Assembly: GCA_963833235.1 (NCBI GenBank)
Contig: CAWHXG010000006.1
Coordinates: 248,001-312,000, forward strand
DNA length: 64,000 bases
Reading direction: 5' to 3'
From: CAWHXG01 sp963833235
Lineage (GTDB): Bacteria > Pseudomonadota > Alphaproteobacteria > Rhodobacterales > Rhodobacteraceae
Of this stretch, positions 41,307 through 51,556 are shown in pieces. The translations under genes and the position numbers were made by a program. The stretch's first letter is position 1. Each line of letters begins with the position of its first letter. Under the pieces are notes generated by a model. It was given only the letters and a program-made list of their open reading frames with translations. It was not told the origin of the DNA and made no database searches.

Positions 41307-44300
41307 ATGAACCTGCATTCCGATCCCGCCGCGACCGACCCCGCCGCCACGCCAGCCGCCACGCTTGCGGCGCTGCGCGGCGCCTACGGCCGCCCGGAAG
41401 GCGAGGTGCTGCGCGATCTGGCGGATGGCCTCGACCTGCCGCAGGCCGATCGCGCCGCGATCTCGGAGGCCGCGGCGCGCCTCGTCGCCCGCATCCGGGC
41501 CGAGACCTCGCCGACGATGATGGAGGCGTTTCTCGCCGAGTACGGCCTGTCGACCGCCGAAGGCGTCGGTCTGATGTGCCTGGCCGAGGCGCTGCTGCGC
41601 GTGCCGGATGCCGAGACCATCGACGAGCTGATCGACGACAAGATCGCGCCCTCGGACTGGGGCGCGCATCTGGGGCATTCGACCTCGTCGCTGGTCAACG
41701 CCTCGACCTGGGCGCTGATGCTGACCGGCACGCGTGCTCGACGACGAGACCGACGGGCCCGGCCGCCGGCCCTGCGCGCGGCTGGTCAAGCGGCTCGGCG
41801 AACCGGTCGTGCGCAACGCCGTCGGCCAGTCGATGCAGATCCTGGGCGGCCAGTTCGTGCTGGGCGCAGACCATCGAGGAGGCGCATGAAGCGCGCCGCG
41901 CGAGCTCGAGAACAAGGGCTACACCTATTCCTACGACATGCTGGGCGAGGCGGCGCGCACCGACGCCGACGCGAAGCGCTATCATGCTGGCCTATGCCGA
42001 GGCGATCGCCGCGATTGCCAAGCAGGCGCAAGGGCGACGTGCGCGTCCAGCCCCGGCATTTCGGTAAAGCTGTCGGCGCTGCATCCGCGCTACGAATACG
42101 ACCCATCCGGACGCGGTCATGGCGCGAACTGGTGCCGCGCGCCCGCGCGATCTGGCCCAGCAGGCGGCGGCGGCCAGCATCGGCTTCAACATCGATGCCG
42201 AGGAGCAGGACCGGCTCGACCTGTCGCTGGACGTGATCGAGGCGATGCTGTCGGATCCCGACCTCGACGGCTGGGACGGCTTCGGCGTGGTCGTGCAGGC
42301 CTACGGCCGCCGTGCGGCCGCCGGTGATCGACTGCTGTACGCACTGGCCGAACGCCACCGACCGCCGGATCATGGTGCGGCTGGTCAAGGGCGCCTACTG
42401 GGACACCGAGATCAAGCTGGCGCAGGAACTCGGCGTCGACGAGCTTTCCGGTCTTCACCCGCAAGGCCAACACCGACTGTCAGCTACATCGCCTGCGCGC
42501 AGATGCTGCTGGACCGACGCGACCGGATCTATCCGCAATTTGCCACCCATAACGCCCATACCGTCGCGGCGGTCCTGCAGATGGCCGGCAACGACACGGC
42601 AGCTTCGAATTCCAGCGCCTGCACGGCATGGGCGAGGCGCTGCACACAGATCTGGTCAAGGAGGCGCGAAGGCACGCCGCTGCCGCATCTACGCGCCGGT
42701 CGGGGCGCACCAGGATCTGCTGGCCTATCTCGTGCGCCGCCTGCTGGAGAACGGGGCCAATTCGCTCCTTCGTCAACCAGATCGTCGACGAGGACATGCC
42801 CGCCGAGGCGATCTGCCGCGCGATCCCGGTGCGCGAGATGCGAGGCGCTGGCGACCGCGACGCCAGACCCGGCTGATCCGCGCAGCCGCTCGGACTGTTC
42901 GGGCCGGACGCGGCGCAATTCCACGCGGCTTCCGCATCAACGAGCCCGCGTCGATCGCTGCCGCTGCTGACGGCGCGCGAGGCGTTCGCGGAGACGACGT
43001 GGCAGGCGGCCCCGATGCTCGCCGGGCGAGCGCGAACCGCAACGGCGAGTCCGCGACGGTCACGTCACCCGCCGATCCGACGCGCGCGCGTCGGCACGGT
43101 GCAGCGACGCCACCGGCCGAGGATGTGCGCAGCGCCATCGACGCGGCCGACGACGGCTTCACCGACTGGTCCGCCACGCCGGCCGCGGAGCGCGCCGCGA
43201 TCCTGCGCCGACGGCGGACCTCTACGAGGACCAACACCGCCGAATCTGACGCCATCGCCACGCGCGAGGCCGGCAAGACCCTGCCCGACGGCATCGCCGA
43301 GGTGCGCGAGGCGGTCGATTTCCTGCGCTATTACGCCAACGAGGCCGAACGGCTGGAGGCCGAGGCGGACCGGGCAGCCGCCGCGGCGTCTTCGTCTGCA
43401 TCAGCCCGTGGAACTTCCCGCTGGCGATCTTCACCGGTCAGGTCGCGGCGGCGCTGGCCGCCGGCAATGCGGTGCTGGCCAAACCGGCCGAGCAGACCCC
43501 GCTGATCGCCGCGCCGCGCGGTCGAGCTGATGCGCGCAGGCGGGCTGCCCGAAGCGGCGCTGCAACTGCTGCCGGGCGACGGCGACGGTCGGCGGCGCCG
43601 CTGACCGGCGATCCGCGCATCGCCGGCGTCTGCTTCACCGGCTCGACCGAGACGGCGCAGATCATCCACCGGGCGCTGGCCGCGAATGCCGGGCCCGACG
43701 CCGTGCTGATCGCCGAGACCGGCGGCCTGAACGCGATGATCGTCGACCGCACCGCCCTGCCGGAACAGGCGGTGCGCGACATCGTGATCTCGGCCTTCCA
43801 GAGCGCCGGCCAGCGCTGTTCGGCGCTGCGCATCCTCTATGTGCAGGAGGATGTCGCAGGAGCGGCTGATGCACATGCTGACGGGCGCGATGGATGCGCT
43901 GGTGATCGGCGATCCGTGGCGCTGTCGACACCGATGTCGTCGCCCGGTGATCGACGCCGAGGCCAGCGAGGGGATCATGGGCTATATCGACGAGCAGCGG
44001 CGAGGCAGGCACGCTGGTCAAGACGCTGACCCGCGCCGGCGCGCGGCACCTTCGTCGCCCCGCGCATCGTCAGCGTCGACGGCATCGACGACCTGGAGCG
44101 CGAGGTCTTCGGCCCGGTCCTGCACGTCGCGACCTTCAGGGCGCGCGACATCGACGCGGTCGTCGACGCGATCAACGCCACGCGGCTACGGCCTGACCTT
44201 CGGTCTGCACACCCGCATCGACGACCGGGTGCAGCAGATCGTCGAGCGGCATCCAGGTCGGCAACATCTACGTCAACCGCAACCAGATCGGCGCCATCGT

Positions 44301-45039
44301 CGGCTCGCAGCCCTTCGGCGGCGAGGGGCTTTCCGGCACCGGCCCGAAGGCGGGCGGCCCGCACTACGTCGCGCGGTTCGCGCGAGCGCCGGGCGGGGCG
44401 GCGCCCTCGGCGGCACCGGTGGGCGCGGCGCTATCGCGGGGCGCGGTGCAGGCGGCCATCGACGGGATCGACGCGCGCAACTGGGCGGCGCGGGGCGACC
44501 GGGTGGGCGTGCTGCGCCGCGCGATGCAGGGCGGCGACGCGACCGTTCGCCGGGCGCTGTCGGCCACGGCCGCCTTCGATGCGGGACCGTTCGACATGCC
44601 GGGACCGACGGGCGAGACCAACCGGCTTTCGCTGCATCCCAAGGGGGTCGTGCTCTGCCTCGGCGCGACGGTGGAGATCGCGCTGGCCCAGGCGGTGCAG
44701 GCGCTGGTGGCCGGCTGCGGGGTGGTCATCGCGGTGCCGGGGTCCGCGCGCGCCGTGGCGCCTCTGGCCGCCGCCGGGGCGCCCGTCGCCGCGCTCGACG
44801 GCACGATTCCGGCAGAGATGCTGCAGCAGCTCAGGGGCGTCGCCGCCGTCGGCGCCGTCGGCCCGACGGCGTGGACAGGCCCGCTGCGGCGGGCGCTTGC
44901 GGCGCGCGACGGCGCGATCCTGCCGCTCGAGACCGAAGCGGTCGCGCCCGGGCGATACTACGTCGAGCGTCACCTTTGCGTCGACACGACCGCCGCGGGC
45001 GGCAATGCCAGCCTGCTGGCCAGTACCGAAGAGGCATGA
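41307..45039 (+). CDS. putA: Bifunctional proline dehydrogenase / P5C dehydrogenase with many apparent frameshifts
   Basis: PutA oxidises proline to glutamate through P5C, using FAD and then NAD. The start at 41307 has GGAAGGG ahead. Conserved segments occur in all three frames in the right order: TSSLVNASTWALMLTG, KRLGEPVVRNAVGQSMQ, SVKLSALHPRYEY, RIMVRLVKGAYWDTEIKLAQ, IYPQFATHNAHTVAAV, YLVRRLLENGAN, REAGKTLPDGIAEVREAVDF, PWNFPLAIFTGQ-like parts, SAGQRCSALRILYVQED with the catalytic Cys, and VGSQPFGGEGLSGTGPKAGG. Extra bases can be placed near 41733, 41866, 41885, 41898, 41986, 42029, 42054, 42100 and 42125, with a dozen or more out to about 44250. The last 750 bases are clean. Residue conservation suggests sequence error or very recent decay. 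Confidence 0.8.
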
Positions 45040-45250
45040 GGCCGGGCAGGGGAGGGCTGGGCCGGAGCAAGGGCAACGCCCCTGCCGCTTTGCTGCCGGC
45101 AAGGCGGAAGAGGCTGAAGGGATGCGAAACTGCGACAGGGAGCATCGGGCCTGAACCCGCGCGCGCCCGTCGACCCTGCCGTGGATAGCCCGGTCGGCTG
45201 AGGCGCCAGACGGAGGGCGCCGGGCCGCTACCCCTTGCGGTGCCCCTGCC

Positions 45251-46015
45251 TCAGCGCTGGAACGCCCGGAAGGCGGCAGAGGCGCCCCAGCCGGCGACGA
45301 CCGCGATCACCAGCGACAGGATCCCGTAGAGCAGCGGGGTCTCGTGAGCCATCGTGTGAAGGAACTCCTCAAGCCCGACCTTGCGCACCTCGATCGCCGT
45401 CTCCGTCACGTTCAGAACCGCCTGGCCGCGCAGCAGGAAGATGCGGGCGTCATAGGCACCCTCGACCAGGTTGGTCGGCAGGTCGATCCGGGTGCGGAAG
45501 AGGGTCGACTGATCCAGCCGCACCGAGCCTTCCAGCCGCTGATAGAGGTCCGCCCGCGTGCGGATCCGCAGCAGCGCCTCGGTGAAGTTCGCGACGTCGG
45601 GCGCGTCGTTGGCGGCGCCCACCGTGCGCATCGCCCGCGGCAGCGTGATCCGGTAGCGCAGATCGTCGGTCTCGCTGAGGATCGCGGATATCGGGCGGGT
45701 GCTGGCGACCGCATAGAAGCTGGGCACCCGGTCGATCCGCACGGCGGCGGCGTTGACCCAGATGCCCCAGCGGCGTGCCTTGCGCCGCACCTGCACCGAC
45801 TGGTCCGGCCCCTCCACGGTGATGATCACCTCAAGCGGCGGGCCATCCGGCACGGGCACCTCGCGCTTGACCGCGCCGAAGATCAGGATCTGGCTGCCAT
45901 CGAAGCCCGAGGTGATGGCGATCTCGTCCTGCGAGAGGCCGAGCACCACCTCTTCGGCGGGCGCCCGGCCGACCGGGCCGAGGACCAGCAGCAGGGCAAG
46001 GCACAGCGCCCTCAC
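45251..46015 (-). CDS. TIGR02186 family membrane-anchored protein
   Basis: A 254-residue protein of the alphaproteobacterial family TIGR02186. A signal peptide (ALCLALLLVLGP, ending APAEE) leads a periplasmic domain with QDEIAITSGFDGSQILIFGA near residue 28 and RRWGIWVNAAAVRIDRVPSF near 80. One membrane helix closes the chain (PLLYGILSLVIAVVAGWGAS). The GTG start overlaps the stop of the TSUP exporter (GTGA), and this pairing with a TauE/SafE-type exporter is usual for the family. Its role is unknown, perhaps as a partner of the exporter. The 211 bases between it and putA hold no gene. Confidence 0.85.
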   Translation of the reverse strand: MRALCLALLLVLGPVGRAPAEEVVLGLSQDEIAITSGFDGSQILIFGAVKREVPVPDGPPLEVIITVEGPDQSVQVRRKARRWGIWVNAAAVRIDRVPSFYAVASTRPISAILSETDDLRYRITLPRAMRTVGAANDAPDVANFTEALLRIRTRADLYQRLEGSVRLDQSTLFRTRIDLPTNLVEGAYDARIFLLRGQAVLNVTETAIEVRKVGLEEFLHTMAHETPLLYGILSLVIAVVAGWGASAAFRAFQR

Positions 46016-46935
46016 CGGTAGGCTCCGCCCGGGGCAAGGGAATAAAGCTCGGACGGCTCCAGCAGCAGATCGAAGGCCAGCTTGCCGCAGACCGCCAGCA
46101 CCAGCGAAGCGAGCAGGATCCGCAGCTGCTCGGCCTTCATCCGCGCCCCGATCCGCGTGCCGATCTGCGCCCCGATGACACCGCCCAGAAGAAGCAGCAC
46201 GGCCAGGACGATATCCACGGTCTGGGTGGTGACGGCATGGGCGATGGTGGCGAAGCCGGTCACGAAGATGATCTGGAAGAGCGAGGTGCCGATGACCACC
46301 TTCGTGGGCACCCCGAGGATGTAGATCATCGCCGGTACCATGATGAAGCCGCCGCCGACCCCCATGACTGCCGAAAGCAGCCCCACGCCCAGGCCCACGA
46401 CCAGCGGCGGCAGCACCGAGATATACAGCCCAGAGGTGCGGAACTTCATCTTCAGCGGCAAGGAATGCACCCAGTTGTGCTTGTTGCGCCGCCGCCGGGG
46501 CTGATGCGGCAGGCGCGCGCGGCGCAGGGCGTTGACGCTTTCGGCGAACATCAAGCCGCCCACCAGGCCGAGGAACACCACGTAGCAGATCGTCACAAGC
46601 AGATCGACCTGACCGATCCGGGCCAGCGCCGCGAAGATCTGCACCCCGATCGCGGCCCCCACGAGGCCGCCGGCCAGAAGAACGCAGCCCATCCGCAGGT
46701 CCACGTTGCGGCGCCGCAGATGCGCCAGGACGCCCGAGACCGAGGAGGCGACGATCTGGTTGGCGCCGGTGGCCACGGCGACGGCGGGCGGAATGCCGAT
46801 GAAGAACATCAGCGGGGTCATCAGGAAACCGCCGCCGACCCCGAACATGCCCGAGAGAATGCCGACGAGCCCGCCGAGGCCCAGAAGGAGGAAGGCGTTG
46901 ACGGAGATTTCGGCGATGGGAAGGTAGATCTGCAT
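46012..46935 (-). CDS. TSUP-family (TauE/SafE-like) anion exporter
   Basis: A 307-residue inner-membrane protein with about eight segments. Both halves carry the family's glycine-rich loop: GGLVGILSGMFGVGGGFLMT near residue 20 and GVGLLSAVMGVGGGFIMVPA near 173. A basic cytoplasmic loop (RRARLPHQPRRRRNKHNW) divides them. Family members export sulfite, sulfoacetate or related sulfur anions. The ATG at 46935 is chosen because the first membrane helix follows. Sulfite made by a sulfonate monooxygenase would need export, but the sulfonate cluster ends 6 kb away, so that link is weak. Confidence 0.88.
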   Translation of the reverse strand: MQIYLPIAEISVNAFLLLGLGGLVGILSGMFGVGGGFLMTPLMFFIGIPPAVAVATGANQIVASSVSGVLAHLRRRNVDLRMGCVLLAGGLVGAAIGVQIFAALARIGQVDLLVTICYVVFLGLVGGLMFAESVNALRRARLPHQPRRRRNKHNWVHSLPLKMKFRTSGLYISVLPPLVVGLGVGLLSAVMGVGGGFIMVPAMIYILGVPTKVVIGTSLFQIIFVTGFATIAHAVTTQTVDIVLAVLLLLGGVIGAQIGTRIGARMKAEQLRILLASLVLAVCGKLAFDLLLEPSELYSLAPGGAYR

Positions 46936-47027
46936 CGGCGCCTGTCCGCGTGTCCTTTCCCCTGCGTAGCAGAGCCGGAGCATTCTCGGTCCTGCCGACG
47001 TTTGCGGCATATCGGAGCATGGCCGGC

Positions 47028-47052
47028 CCCGGCCCGGTCTCGCGGGGCCGGG
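47028..47052 (-). terminator. Hairpin behind purine nucleoside phosphorylase
   Basis: CCCGGCCC at 47028-47035 pairs with GGGCCGGG at 47045-47052 around a nine-base loop, nine bases past the stop codon at 47061. It probably ends the nucleoside importer operon. There is no T-run. Confidence 0.5.
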
Positions 47053-47060
47053 CGCCCCGG

Positions 47061-47867
47061 CTAGAGGCCCGCTTGCATCGCCCGGGCCTGCAGGCGCTTC
47101 AGCTTCTCGGCCCCGAGCGGCGCCATCGCCTTGGTGTGTTCGTGGCCCAGGTCCTCGTCGCTGAGGCCGGCGGCCATGTTGGTGATCGCCGACATCGCCG
47201 CCACCCGCAGGCCGAGGAACCGCGCGAGGATCACCTCCGGCACGGTCGACATCCCAACAGCATCGGCGCCGAGGGTCGCGATGGCGCGGATCTCGGCCGG
47301 GGTCTCGAAGGACGGCCCGGAATACCAGGCATAGACGCCCTCTGGCAGGGCGATGCCCTCGGCCTCTGCAGCCGCGGCGAGGCTTGCGCGCAGGCCCCGA
47401 TCGTAGGCATCGCCCATCGGCACGAAGCGCCTGTCGGACGGCTCGCCGATCAGCGGGTTCAGCCCGGAGAAGTTGATGTGGTCCGAAAGCAGCATGACGC
47501 TGCCGGTTGGCATCTGCGGGCGCAGGGACCCGGCGGCGTTTGTGGCGATCAGGCTACCCGCCCCGAGCGCGCTGAGCACCTCCAGCGGCAGGCGCATGGC
47601 ATCCGCGCGCCCGGCCTCGTAGTAATGTGCCCGCCCGGCGAAGACGGCGACGCGGCGGCCGTGCAGATCGCCTATGGCGAGGCGCGCGGCATGGCCCGAG
47701 ACACCGGAATGCGGAAACCCCTCGAGCTCGTCGTAGGGGATCGACACGCCCTCCACCGCGTCGGCCAGCGCGCCCAGCCCCGACCCGAGGATGAGACCCA
47801 TCTCGACCGGCGCCGCTCCGGCCCGGTCGCGGATCGTGGCGGCCAGCGCTTCAGCTTTCCTTGACAT
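47061..47867 (-). CDS. punA: Purine nucleoside phosphorylase, trimeric type
   Basis: A 268-residue enzyme that splits inosine and guanosine with phosphate to free base and ribose 1-phosphate. Phosphate-binding GLILGSGLGALAD near residue 24 and AGRAHYYEAG near 77, the base-site NAAGSLRPQMPTGSVML near 110 and DAVGMSTVPEVILARFLG near 190, and the closing ITNMAAGL match the low-molecular-mass class. It overlaps the last ABC permease gene by 17 bases, so imported nucleosides meet it directly. Confidence 0.92.
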   Translation of the reverse strand: MSRKAEALAATIRDRAGAAPVEMGLILGSGLGALADAVEGVSIPYDELEGFPHSGVSGHAARLAIGDLHGRRVAVFAGRAHYYEAGRADAMRLPLEVLSALGAGSLIATNAAGSLRPQMPTGSVMLLSDHINFSGLNPLIGEPSDRRFVPMGDAYDRGLRASLAAAAEAEGIALPEGVYAWYSGPSFETPAEIRAIATLGADAVGMSTVPEVILARFLGLRVAAMSAITNMAAGLSDEDLGHEHTKAMAPLGAEKLKRLQARAMQAGL

Positions 47868-48816
47868 AGGGCTCCCCTCCGGCGCGCGGCGGCACCGCCT
47901 TGCCGACGAAGCCGGCGAGTATGACCACGGTGAGGATGTAGGGCAGGGCCTGCATGAATTGCGAGGGCAGGGCGATCCCCAGAACCTCGATACTCTGGAA
48001 GCGGTTGCCGAGCGCGTCGAGCAGCCCGAAGAGCAGGCAGGCCGACAGCGCGTACCACGGCCGCCATTTCGCGAAGATCAGCGCCGCCAGCGCGATGAAC
48101 CCCCGGCCCGCGCTCATGTCCTTGACGAAGCCGGCGGAGAGGCCGGTGGCCAGATAGGCCCCCGCCAGCCCGCAGAGCAGCCCGCAGATGCCCACCGCGG
48201 CAAAGCGCAGCCCGACGACCGAGACGCCCGCGGTATCCACCGCCGCGGGGTTCTCGCCCACCGCCCGCAGGCGAAGGCCGAAGCGGGTGCGGAAGAGGAT
48301 GTACCAGGTAAGCGGCACGGTCAGCAGCCCGACATAGACAAGGATCGTGTGCCCCGAGAGGACCTGCGCATAGAGCGGCCCGAGGATCGGGACCCCTTCC
48401 AGCAGGCCCGCGAGCGGCAGCTCGATGTTCTGGAACCGCGCGGCGCCCTCGAGCGAAGGGGTGCGCCCGCCGAGGCCGAACCAGTTCTGCCCGATGAGCA
48501 CGGTGATCCCGGCGGCCAAGAAGTTGATCGCCACGCCCGAGATCAGCTGGTTGCCGCGGAAGGTGATCGAGGCGAGCCCATGGATGCCCGCCAGCACCAT
48601 CGAGGCCGCGCAGCCCGCCAGCAGCCCCAGCCAGACAGAGCCGGTGGCCGCCGCCGCCGCCGCGCTGAAGAAGGCGGCGGCCAGCATCTTGCCCTCCAGC
48701 CCGATGTCGAAGATCCCGGCGCGCTCGGAGAACAGGCCCGCAAGGCAGGCGAAGAGCAGCGGCGTGGCGAGACGCAGCGTGCTGTCGAGAAGCTGGATGA
48801 TGGTGGTCAGGTCCAT
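47851..48816 (-). CDS. Nucleoside ABC transporter permease (second)
   Basis: A 321-residue permease of the BPD_transp_2 family, like NupQ/PnrD. It has about nine hydrophobic segments, with LLFACLAGLFSERAGIFDIG and LEGKMLAAAFFSA in the first 50 residues, and TVPLTWYILFRTRFGLRLRA near 190 as the cytoplasmic coupling loop. It forms the membrane channel with the permease encoded 16 bases upstream. Confidence 0.92.
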   Translation of the reverse strand: MDLTTIIQLLDSTLRLATPLLFACLAGLFSERAGIFDIGLEGKMLAAAFFSAAAAAATGSVWLGLLAGCAASMVLAGIHGLASITFRGNQLISGVAINFLAAGITVLIGQNWFGLGGRTPSLEGAARFQNIELPLAGLLEGVPILGPLYAQVLSGHTILVYVGLLTVPLTWYILFRTRFGLRLRAVGENPAAVDTAGVSVVGLRFAAVGICGLLCGLAGAYLATGLSAGFVKDMSAGRGFIALAALIFAKWRPWYALSACLLFGLLDALGNRFQSIEVLGIALPSQFMQALPYILTVVILAGFVGKAVPPRAGGEPYVKES

Positions 48817-48832
48817 CGCCGACGCGCTCCGG

Positions 48833-49957
48833 TCATTCCGCCGGCGCCTTGCGATCCGGCATCGGGTTGGACCGTCGGCGCGCGCGCAGGAAGGCCCGCT
48901 CCACCGGGGCGCGGACCATGTTGTCGAGCGCGCCGGTGAAGAGGATCACCAGCGCCTGGATCACCACGATCATCTCGCGGCTGATCGCCGGGATCTCGAA
49001 TTCCAGCTCCGCGCCGCCCTGGTAGAGCATGCCGAAGAGCAGCGCGGCCAGCAGCACGCCCAAGGGGTGCGAGCGGCCCATCAGCGCCACGGCGATGCCC
49101 ACGAACCCGGCACCCTGCACGCTGTCGATCACCAGACGCTCCGCCTCGCCCTGCACGGCGTTCACGGCCATCAGCCCGGCCAGCCCGCCCGAGATGAGCA
49201 TCGCCACCATGATGATCTTGAAGGGTGAGATGCCGGCATAGACGGCCGCCGGCTCCGACTGCCCGAAGGCCCGGATCTCGTAGCCCAGCCGCGTGCGCCA
49301 GATCAGCGCCCAGACGCCGACGCAGCAGGCAAGCGCCACGAAGAACGCGACGTTGAGCGGGGCGGAACGGGTGAAGCCCAGCCAGCTGGCGAAGTCGTAG
49401 GCCGAGGGCAGGCGCGAGCCTTCCGGGAAGCGCGGCGTCTCGGGCGCCATCGATCCCGGCACCTTCAGCACGTTCACCAGCAGATAGACGAGCAGCGCCG
49501 AGGCGATGAAGTTGAACATGATCGTGGTGATCACGATGTGGCTGCCCCGGCGCGCCTGCAGATAGGCCGGGATCGCCGCCCAGGCCGCCCCGAAAAGCGC
49601 CCCGCCGACGATGGCCGCGGGCAGCGCCAGCGTCCAGTGCGGCCAGGGCAGGGTGAGGCACACGAGGGTGACGCCCAGCCCCCCGAGCGCCGCCTGCCCC
49701 TCGCCGCCGATGTTGAAGAGCCGCGCGTGGAAGGCCACGGCCACCGCAAGCCCGGTGAAGATGAAGTTGGTGGCGTAAAAGAGCGTGTAGCCCCAGCCAT
49801 AGGCCGATCCGACCGCGCCCTTTACCATTATGCCAAGCGCCTGCACCGGGCTTTCCCCGATATAGGCGATGACGACCCCGGAGAGCAGCAGCGCCAGCGC
49901 AAGGTTGATCAGCGGGATCAGCGCGATGTCCGCCCATTTCGGCATCGCGTCGGTCAT
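48833..49957 (-). CDS. Nucleoside ABC transporter permease (first)
   Basis: A 374-residue membrane protein of the BPD_transp_2 family, like NupP/PnrC. It carries YTLFYATNFIFTGLAVAVAF and LFNIGGEGQAALGGLG near residue 75 and the coupling loop LIWRTRLGYEIRAFGQSEPA near 225. A short basic tail follows the last helix. Its ATG overlaps the ATPase stop (ATGA). Confidence 0.92.
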   Translation of the reverse strand: MTDAMPKWADIALIPLINLALALLLSGVVIAYIGESPVQALGIMVKGAVGSAYGWGYTLFYATNFIFTGLAVAVAFHARLFNIGGEGQAALGGLGVTLVCLTLPWPHWTLALPAAIVGGALFGAAWAAIPAYLQARRGSHIVITTIMFNFIASALLVYLLVNVLKVPGSMAPETPRFPEGSRLPSAYDFASWLGFTRSAPLNVAFFVALACCVGVWALIWRTRLGYEIRAFGQSEPAAVYAGISPFKIIMVAMLISGGLAGLMAVNAVQGEAERLVIDSVQGAGFVGIAVALMGRSHPLGVLLAALLFGMLYQGGAELEFEIPAISREMIVVIQALVILFTGALDNMVRAPVERAFLRARRRSNPMPDRKAPAE

Positions 49958-51555
49958 GCCGCGCCCCGCTTCGGCCCCTCGGCGGACGCGCCGTCCATTC
50001 CCGCCATCAGCATCCCCAGCTCGGTCTCGCTGGTCTCCGCCGGCAGGCGTTCGCCCATCAGCCGCCCGTCGAACATCACGGCGATGCGGTCGCTCAGCGC
50101 CAGGATCTCCTCCAGCTCCACGCTCACCAGCAGGATGGCCTTGCCGGTGTCGCGCAGCTCCACGATGCGCTGGTGGATGAACTCGATGGCGCCGATATCC
50201 ACCCCGCGGGTCGGCTGACCGATCAGCAGCAGGTCGGGATTGCGCTCGATCTCGCGGGCCAGCACGATCTTCTGCTGGTTGCCGCCTGAAAAGCTCTTGG
50301 CGGTCAGGTTGCAGTTGTTCGGGCGCACGTCGAAGCGGCCCATCTTGCCGCGCGTGTCGTCGCGCAGGGCGGCGTTGTCCATCATCATGCCGTGGCAGTA
50401 TTCCGGCAGGTCGTGGTAGCCGAAGCCGGTGTTTTCCCAGGCCATGAAATCCAGGATCAGGCCAAGACGGTGGCGATCCTCCGGCACGTGGGTGATACCC
50501 GCCCCGCGCCGGGCGCCGCCGTCGGATCCGGGGCCGGAGAGCGCCAGCGCCTTGCCGTTCAGCGTGACCCGGCCGGTGGCCTCCGTGATGCCGCCCAGCA
50601 CCTCCAGCAGTTCCGACTGACCGTTGCCCGCAACGCCCGCGATGCCAAGGATCTCTCCGGCGCGCACCTGCAGGCTCACGCCCTTCACCCGCTCGACCCC
50701 CTTGGCGTCGCGCACTTTCAGGTCGGCCACGTCGAGCACCACCGCGCCCGGCCGCGGCGGCGCCTTCTCGACGCGCAGCAGCACCTTGCGGCCGACCATC
50801 AGCTCGGCCAGCTCGGCCGGCGAGGTCTCGGCCGTCCTGACCGTCGCGGTCATCTCGCCGCGGCGCATGACGCTGACGGTGTCCGTCGCCTCCATGATCT
50901 CGCGCAGCTTGTGGGTGATGAGGATGATCGTCTTGCCCTCGTCGCGCAGGTTGCGCAGGATGCGGAAAAGGTGATCGGCCTCCGCGGGGGTCAGCACGCC
51001 GGTGGGCTCGTCGAGGATCAGGATGTCGGCCTGCCGGTAAAGCGCCTTCAGGATCTCCACTCGCTGCTGCATGCCGACGCCGAGGTTCTCGATCCGCGCG
51101 TCGGGATCGACGTTCAGCTCGTACTCGTCGGCCAGCTGGGTCAGCAGCTTGCGCGCCTTGGCCAGCGACGGGCGCAGGAACGCGCCTTCCTCGGCGCCGA
51201 GCACGACGTTCTCGAGAACCGTGAAGTTCTCGACCAGCTTGAAGTGCTGGAAGACCATGCCGATGCCGGCGCGGATCGCGGCCTGGCTGTCGGGGATGTC
51301 GACGCGCTCGCCGCCGATCAGGATCTCGCCGGCATCGGCCTTGTAGAAGCCGTAGAGGATCGACATCAGGGTCGACTTGCCCGCGCCGTTCTCGCCGATG
51401 ATGCCGTGGATCGACCCGCGCGCGACGCGGATCGAGATGTCCTTGTTGGCCTGGACGGGGCCGAACGCCTTGGAGATGCCGCGCAGCTCGATGGCCAGCG
51501 GTGCGTCGGGGGCGGCGCCTGGCCGCCCCGCGCGCGTCGTGTCCGCCGCGTCCAC
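49954..51555 (-). CDS. Nucleoside ABC transporter ATPase, two ABC domains
   Basis: A 533-residue protein with two fused ABC domains, as in NupO and RbsA. The first Walker A is GENGAGKST near residue 55, its signature LGVGMQQRVEILKALYR near 155 and Walker B LILDEPTGVLTPAEAD follow. The second half has a degenerate P-loop GVAGNGQSELLE near 305 but a full signature (SFSGGNQQKIVLAREI). The GTG at 51555 is the start, one base from the binding protein stop. Confidence 0.92.
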   Translation of the reverse strand: MDAADTTRAGRPGAAPDAPLAIELRGISKAFGPVQANKDISIRVARGSIHGIIGENGAGKSTLMSILYGFYKADAGEILIGGERVDIPDSQAAIRAGIGMVFQHFKLVENFTVLENVVLGAEEGAFLRPSLAKARKLLTQLADEYELNVDPDARIENLGVGMQQRVEILKALYRQADILILDEPTGVLTPAEADHLFRILRNLRDEGKTIILITHKLREIMEATDTVSVMRRGEMTATVRTAETSPAELAELMVGRKVLLRVEKAPPRPGAVVLDVADLKVRDAKGVERVKGVSLQVRAGEILGIAGVAGNGQSELLEVLGGITEATGRVTLNGKALALSGPGSDGGARRGAGITHVPEDRHRLGLILDFMAWENTGFGYHDLPEYCHGMMMDNAALRDDTRGKMGRFDVRPNNCNLTAKSFSGGNQQKIVLAREIERNPDLLLIGQPTRGVDIGAIEFIHQRIVELRDTGKAILLVSVELEEILALSDRIAVMFDGRLMGERLPAETSETELGMLMAGMDGASAEGPKRGAA

Positions 51556-51556
51556 C

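Noticed and set aside
41307..45039. Programmed translational frameshifting in putA
   Set aside because: More than twenty separate shifts without slippery sites or stimulatory structures cannot be a programmed mechanism known in bacteria; error or decay is more likely.
46012..46935. TSUP exporter as the sulfite exit of the sulfonate cluster
   Set aside because: Function would fit, but putA and a DsbA-like gene lie between, the gene is paired with TIGR02186, and no shared control site is visible.
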